A stretch of 10,534 nt of DNA from Anaerolineales bacterium UBA6663 (lineage in GTDB: Bacteria; Chloroflexota; Anaerolineae; Anaerolineales; UBA6663): positions 16,805 to 27,338 of the forward strand of contig DKKP01000102.1 of the NCBI GenBank assembly GCA_002455335.1, in the 5' to 3' direction. The translations under genes and the position numbers were made by a program. The first letter of the stretch is position 1. The number at the start of each line of letters is the position of its first letter. Below are positions 7,156-10,534 of the stretch, in pieces. The notes beneath the pieces were generated by a model. That model was not told the origin of the DNA. It saw only the letters and a program-made list of their open reading frames with translations, and did no database searches.

Positions 7156-8133
7156 ATGATCATCGTTCAATCCCCGTTGCGGATCTCGTTCCTGGGCGGC
7201 GGCACCGACTTCGCCGACTACTATCGGCAGGAGGGCGGCGCCGTGCTGTCGACGTCGATCGACAAGTACATCTTCGTCACCATCAAGCGCCGCTTCGATG
7301 CGCTCTTTCGCATCGGCTATACGACGACCGAGACCGCCGAGGTCGTCGACGACATCAAGCACGAGTTGATCCGCGAAGCGTTGCGCCTGACGGGCGTGCA
7401 ACCGGGTGTCGAGATCACGACGATGGGCGACATCCCGTCGGCCGGCTCGGGCCTCGGGTCGTCGAGCACGGTCACGGTCGGCGCGCTCCATGCCATGTAC
7501 GCCCTGCAGGGCGATCTGCCGACCGCCGAGCATTTGGCGCGCGGCTCCTGCCAGATCGAGATCGAGACCCTCGGCAAGCCGATCGGGGTTCAAGATCAAT
7601 ATGCAGCGGCTTTCGGCGGTCTGCGGTTCTACGAGTTCAACACAAACGGGAGCGTCACAAGCGAGCGCCTCCTGCTCGACCGGAATACCCTGCTGCATTT
7701 GAACGAGAGCCTGCTGCTGTTCTTCACGGGCCTGACCCGCAAGGCCGAAGGCGTGCTCAGCGAACAACGCCAGAACATCCGGAACCGCCTTGCCGAGCTG
7801 AACGAGATCAAGGCCATGGCCTATCAGGCGCGCACTGAGCTGCAAAAGGGCAACATCGAGGCGTTGGGCGAGTTGCTTGATCGCAACTGGACACTGAAGA
7901 AACGCCTGGCCAGCAACGTCAGCAACCCCGAGATCGACGCCATGTATTCGGCGGCTCGTTCGGCCGGCGCGCTGGGCGGCAAAATCACAGGCGCCGGCGG
8001 CGGCGGTTTTCTATTGTTGTTCTGTCCACCTGACCGGCGCGCGGCAGTCCGGCAGGCCCTGGCCGGCCGGCAGGAGCTGACCTTCGCGCTCGAGCCGAAT
8101 GGCAGCAAGGTGATCTTCGACTACCGCCGCTGA
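7156..8133 (+). CDS. hddA: GHMP sugar kinase, D-glycero-D-manno-heptose 7-phosphate kinase-like
   Basis: Encodes 325 residues. The start, PLRISFLGGGTDFADYY (7-23), is characteristic of the HddA-like branch of GHMP kinases. The phosphate-binding GHMP motif is PSAGSGLGSSST (94-105). GVQDQYAAAFGG (144-155) carries the probable catalytic Asp (D147). The C-terminal glycine-rich motif is GGKITGAGGGGFLLLF (274-289). Characterised members phosphorylate D-glycero-D-manno-heptose 7-phosphate at C1 on the way to GDP-heptose used in S-layer or capsule glycans. Other members of this branch act on other sugars, so the substrate is inferred. The ATG follows the epimerase stop with no gap and has no strong RBS of its own, which suggests translational coupling. 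The usual partners (sedoheptulose-7-phosphate isomerase, phosphatase, nucleotidyltransferase) are not in the window. The gene symbol is given on family resemblance. Confidence 0.85.
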   Translation: MIIVQSPLRISFLGGGTDFADYYRQEGGAVLSTSIDKYIFVTIKRRFDALFRIGYTTTETAEVVDDIKHELIREALRLTGVQPGVEITTMGDIPSAGSGLGSSSTVTVGALHAMYALQGDLPTAEHLARGSCQIEIETLGKPIGVQDQYAAAFGGLRFYEFNTNGSVTSERLLLDRNTLLHLNESLLLFFTGLTRKAEGVLSEQRQNIRNRLAELNEIKAMAYQARTELQKGNIEALGELLDRNWTLKKRLASNVSNPEIDAMYSAARSAGALGGKITGAGGGGFLLLFCPPDRRAAVRQALAGRQELTFALEPNGSKVIFDYRR

Positions 8134-8145
8134 ACAGCGAGCGGG

Positions 8146-8169
8146 TGTGGGAGGGGCCGGCTTCCCATA
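8146..8169 (+). other. Weak hairpin downstream of the kinase gene
   Basis: TGTGGGAGG (8146-8154) can pair with CTTCCCATA (8161-8169) over 9 bp, two of them G-U, around a GGCCGG loop. A T-rich tract (TGTTTT) follows only after about 13 nt, so this is at best a poor intrinsic terminator. It separates the epimerase-kinase pair from the promoter candidate of the next gene. Confidence 0.3.
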
Positions 8170-8199
8170 AGAAGAAAGTCCTGTTTTGGGCGGATTTAG

Positions 8200-8228
8200 T
8201 TGACCCTGTCGGTCCAACGGTTTAGACT
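8200..8228 (+). promoter_or_regulatory. Sigma70-type promoter candidate for the tyrosine kinase-GAF gene
   Basis: A -35-like TTGACC (8200-8205, five of six consensus bases) and a -10-like TAGACT (8223-8228, four of six) are separated by exactly 17 nt. The expected start of transcription is near 8235, giving a leader of about 30 nt with AAGGG (8251-8255) 8 nt before the ATG. It lies in the 130-nt gap, the largest in the window, so the last gene may be transcribed on its own. No operator palindrome is obvious. Confidence 0.5.
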
Positions 8229-8250
8229 GGGAACGATCCAGACGATATCC

Positions 8251-8255
8251 AAGGG
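8251..8255 (+). promoter_or_regulatory. Ribosome binding site of the tyrosine kinase-GAF gene
   Basis: AAGGG lies 8 nt before the ATG at 8264. No earlier in-frame ATG or GTG gives a better arrangement, so this start is well supported. Confidence 0.6.
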
Positions 8256-8263
8256 TTGCGTGC

Positions 8264-10495
8264 ATGAACGAGTTTCGAGGTTACATCGCCCCCATCCTCC
8301 GCTGGTGGTGGCTGATCTTTTTATCATGTGTGATCTCGGGCGTGGCTTCGTACTACGTCGCGGCACGGCTGCCCAAGGTCTTTGAAGCCAGCGCAATGCT
8401 TGTCGTGGGCTCGGCCGGCACGAACCCGAACCCGAGCCCCATCGAGTTCGGAGTCGGCAGTTCTCTCGCTCAGTATTACCAGCGCCTGGCCCAAGGCTCG
8501 ATGATCCAGAACCGGGTTCGTTCCGCCCTCGGCGGGATCGAGATCCTGCCCGAGTACTCGGTCTCGACAGCCGACAACCTGCTCGAGATCAGCGTGACCG
8601 ATACCAGCCCCGAGCTGGCCCAGGCGGTCGCCCTTGCTTTCGCCAACGAGATCATCAATCAGTCTCCCACAGCCACCTCGGAGGACGCCGAGCAGCGGCG
8701 CCAGTTCATCGAGAACCAGCTCGAGCAACTTCAGGTCGATATCGTCGCCACGGATGCCGAGATCGCTCAACTGCGCGAGGAGCTTACGACGCTTGAGAGC
8801 GCAGTCGAGATCGAGCGTGTCAACGCTGAAATCGTCGCGCAACAGCAGAAGCGTACGTCGTTGCAGGCCAACTACACCGAGCTGCTCAGCGGACTCGGCG
8901 AGAGCAGTCTCAATCAGATCCGGCTCTTGCAGCCGCCAGGGCTGCCAACGGTCCCGGTGGGGCCGAACATCCTGCTTATCGTGGCTGCGACGATCCTGGG
9001 CGGGGCGCTGATCTCGACGGGCGCGGCCTATCTGATCGAGTATCTGGATGACACCCTCAAGTCGGATGACGACCTCGCCGCTCTGACGGGCGGTCTGAGC
9101 GTGATCGGCCATATCGTCGACCTCGAGAAGACCAAGGAGGGCGGCCCGGCCAATGTGTTCGACAAGCCGCGCTCCCCGGCCGCCGAGTCGTTTCGCTCGT
9201 TGCGTACCAATCTCGAGTTCGCGGCAGTCGAGCGTCCGCTACGCACGATCCTTGTCACAAGCGCGGCGGCCGAAGACGGCAAGTCGACAGTCGCGCTCAA
9301 TCTGGCGCTCAGCCTTTCGCAAAGTGGCAAACGGGTGGCGCTTGTGGATGCTGACCTGCGCAAGCCGACGATCCACGCAGTGCTCAACGTGCCGAATACC
9401 GACGGGCTCACCGATCTCTTCCGCAAGCCGTTGCACGTTTCGGATGTCGTGCGCGCCTGGAAGAACGAACGTGTGATGGTGATGACGAGCGGCGAGTTGC
9501 CGCCAAACCCGACCGAGCTGCTCGGCTCGCGGCGGATGGAACAGATCTTATTGGCCTTGCGCGAGATGGTCGATGTCGTCGTGATCGACAGCACGCCTTT
9601 CTTCATTTCGGATGCCTGGGTGCTTGCGAACAAGGTCGATGGCGTGGTCTGGGTCTCGCGGCCCGGCCATACCCGCAAAGGCACGCTCCGCGGCCTGATG
9701 GCCCAGGCTCGACGCAGCGGCGCCAACCTGCTCGGCGTCGTGCTCAATCGCCTGAGCAAGAGCAACAGCGCTTACGCCACCCGTTACTCGTATCTCTCGC
9801 ACTACTATGGCGAGACCCCCAAGCAACTCGAGGCCCCGATCGTGCCCGAGCCTGGCGCGGTCGGCGCGTTGCAGCCGCTCTTGCGCGGCAAGCAGCGCGA
9901 GGATGGCGCGGTCGCCACTGAACCCGCGGTCAACGGCACAAGCCACCGTGTCGAGGTGTTGGCGCCGCTCCCGCCTGAGCCGCCGACCACCGAGCGAGGC
10001 AAGGTGTCGCTTGATCTGCTGTACGCCCTCAGTTATGAGCTTGCCTCGCAGATGGATCTGAACGAGCTCATGCAGCGCATCCTCAAGATGACGCTCGAGA
10101 GCGTCGGAGCGGCCAGCGGTAGCATGATCGCCATCGATGCCCGTGGGGAACCCATCGAGGGCGTGATGATCTATGACGGGCGCACCTATAGCCAGGACGC
10201 GACCCAGCTCAAGGACGTTGTTTCGCGGGGCCTGGCCGGCTGGGTGATCGAGAACCGCCGGCCAGTGGTGCTCAGCAACACCTCCGAGGACCCGCGCTGG
10301 CTCAAGCGCAGCTGGGACGAAGAGACCCGCGAACCGCGATCGGCGATCAGCGTGCCGTTGATGGCCGACGACCGCGTCGTTGGCGTGCTCACCCTGGTGC
10401 ACCCGCAGGCCAATCACTTCACCCGCGACGACCTGTCGCTGCTCACCGCTATCGCGGTCGGTATCTCGTTCAACAGCGGCGCGTACGCCAACTGA
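8264..10495 (+). CDS. Wzz/Wzc-like chain-length regulator and BY-type tyrosine kinase fused to a C-terminal GAF domain
   Basis: Encodes 743 residues. A first membrane helix (about 13-35) leads into a short Wzz-type extracytoplasmic domain with a coiled coil (about 143-205). A Pro-rich stretch (224-234) and a second helix (about 235-258) follow. The cytoplasmic kinase has the oligomerisation motif E-x2-R-x2-R (E308, R311, R314), Walker A EDGKST (337-342), Walker A' VDADLRKP (361-368) and Walker B VVVIDSTP (438-445). A tyrosine cluster (Y504, Y508, Y510, Y514, Y515) follows. Such proteins autophosphorylate the cluster and cycle between assembly states to control polysaccharide export and length. 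After a linker (516-580), residues 583-740 form a GAF-like domain (VSRGLAGWVIENRRPVVL, 653-670; SAISVPLMADDRVVGVLTLV, 693-712; FTRDDLSLLTAIA, 719-731). GAF domains bind small molecules or mediate dimerisation. This domain has no Cys, arguing against a covalently bound bilin. The full length exceeds a one-piece Wzc mainly by the GAF extension. Oddity: the usual Asp-Thr-Pro-Pro after Walker B reads Asp-Ser-Thr-Pro. Confidence 0.93.
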   Translation: MNEFRGYIAPILRWWWLIFLSCVISGVASYYVAARLPKVFEASAMLVVGSAGTNPNPSPIEFGVGSSLAQYYQRLAQGSMIQNRVRSALGGIEILPEYSVSTADNLLEISVTDTSPELAQAVALAFANEIINQSPTATSEDAEQRRQFIENQLEQLQVDIVATDAEIAQLREELTTLESAVEIERVNAEIVAQQQKRTSLQANYTELLSGLGESSLNQIRLLQPPGLPTVPVGPNILLIVAATILGGALISTGAAYLIEYLDDTLKSDDDLAALTGGLSVIGHIVDLEKTKEGGPANVFDKPRSPAAESFRSLRTNLEFAAVERPLRTILVTSAAAEDGKSTVALNLALSLSQSGKRVALVDADLRKPTIHAVLNVPNTDGLTDLFRKPLHVSDVVRAWKNERVMVMTSGELPPNPTELLGSRRMEQILLALREMVDVVVIDSTPFFISDAWVLANKVDGVVWVSRPGHTRKGTLRGLMAQARRSGANLLGVVLNRLSKSNSAYATRYSYLSHYYGETPKQLEAPIVPEPGAVGALQPLLRGKQREDGAVATEPAVNGTSHRVEVLAPLPPEPPTTERGKVSLDLLYALSYELASQMDLNELMQRILKMTLESVGAASGSMIAIDARGEPIEGVMIYDGRTYSQDATQLKDVVSRGLAGWVIENRRPVVLSNTSEDPRWLKRSWDEETREPRSAISVPLMADDRVVGVLTLVHPQANHFTRDDLSLLTAIAVGISFNSGAYAN

Positions 10496-10516
10496 ATCCA
10501 CAACCCAAAAGGCGCC

Positions 10517-10534
10517 GAGCGGGTCGACCCGCTC
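10517..10534. terminator. Perfect 18-nt palindrome at the window edge, probable core of an intrinsic terminator
   Basis: GAGCGGGTCGACCCGCTC is its own reverse complement and runs to the last base of the window, 22 nt after the stop of the tyrosine kinase-GAF gene. It is preceded by AAAAGGCGCC (10507-10516). If the sequence continues with GGCGCC and a T-run, the whole would be a long, two-way intrinsic terminator. The second half is not visible, so this is a prediction. Confidence 0.55.

Noticed and set aside
6609..7838. Plus-strand open frame of 409 codons in another frame across the epimerase-kinase junction
   Set aside because: It overlaps two well-supported genes, and its product is Arg/Ala-rich low-complexity sequence typical of an out-of-frame reading.
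6202..7845. Long minus-strand open frame of 547 codons opposite the epimerase and kinase genes
   Set aside because: It lies antisense to two genes with clear family motifs. Long antisense frames are expected in GC-rich genes with strong third-position bias, and the translation shows no recognisable domain.

Overview
The window is a 10.5 kb, GC-rich, entirely plus-strand stretch of an extracellular or capsular polysaccharide (EPS) locus. Seven genes are supported, covering nearly all of it. The host is probably a Chloroflexota bacterium, perhaps Anaerolineae-like. This is inferred from high GC, the Pro/Thr-rich linker before a C-terminal membrane anchor in the second gene, and the style of the multi-spanning membrane protein with a short soluble tail. 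There is no rRNA or other taxonomic marker, so the assignment is tentative.

Layout: (1) 25-1779 is a polytopic membrane protein resembling GT-C glycosyltransferases. (2) 1781-3334 is a secreted, membrane-anchored beta-propeller with Asp-box (BNR) motifs, starting 1 nt after gene 1. (3) 3413-4624 is a family 4 glycosyltransferase. (4) 4602-6107 is a polyprenyl-phosphate sugar-1-phosphate transferase (WbaP/WcaJ type) overlapping gene 3 by 23 nt. (5) 6226-7155 is an NAD-dependent nucleotide-sugar epimerase. (6) 7156-8133 is a GHMP kinase of the heptose-7-phosphate kinase type, directly abutting gene 5. (7) 8264-10495 is a Wzz/Wzc-like chain-length regulator fused to a BY-type tyrosine kinase and then to a C-terminal GAF domain.

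The inferred division of labour is as follows. Genes 5 and 6 prepare activated sugars. Gene 4 loads the first sugar phosphate onto undecaprenyl phosphate, and gene 3 adds further sugars in the cytoplasm. Gene 1 may transfer or polymerise sugars on the outer face. Gene 2 may bind or modify the product outside. Gene 7 would control export and chain length. No flippase, outer-membrane exporter or clear Wzy polymerase is visible, so the locus must continue outside the window or be completed elsewhere.

Non-coding features include an unusual palindrome between genes 4 and 5 made of four degenerate heptamers per arm, and a structured hairpin in the 78-nt gap between genes 2 and 3. Gene 7 has a good sigma70-like promoter candidate upstream. 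A perfect 18-nt palindrome at the right edge is probably half of a terminator. The most notable protein is the tyrosine kinase-GAF fusion, which suggests that polysaccharide export is wired to a small-molecule or protein sensor. I see no evidence of a CRISPR array, tRNA, insertion sequence or defence system.
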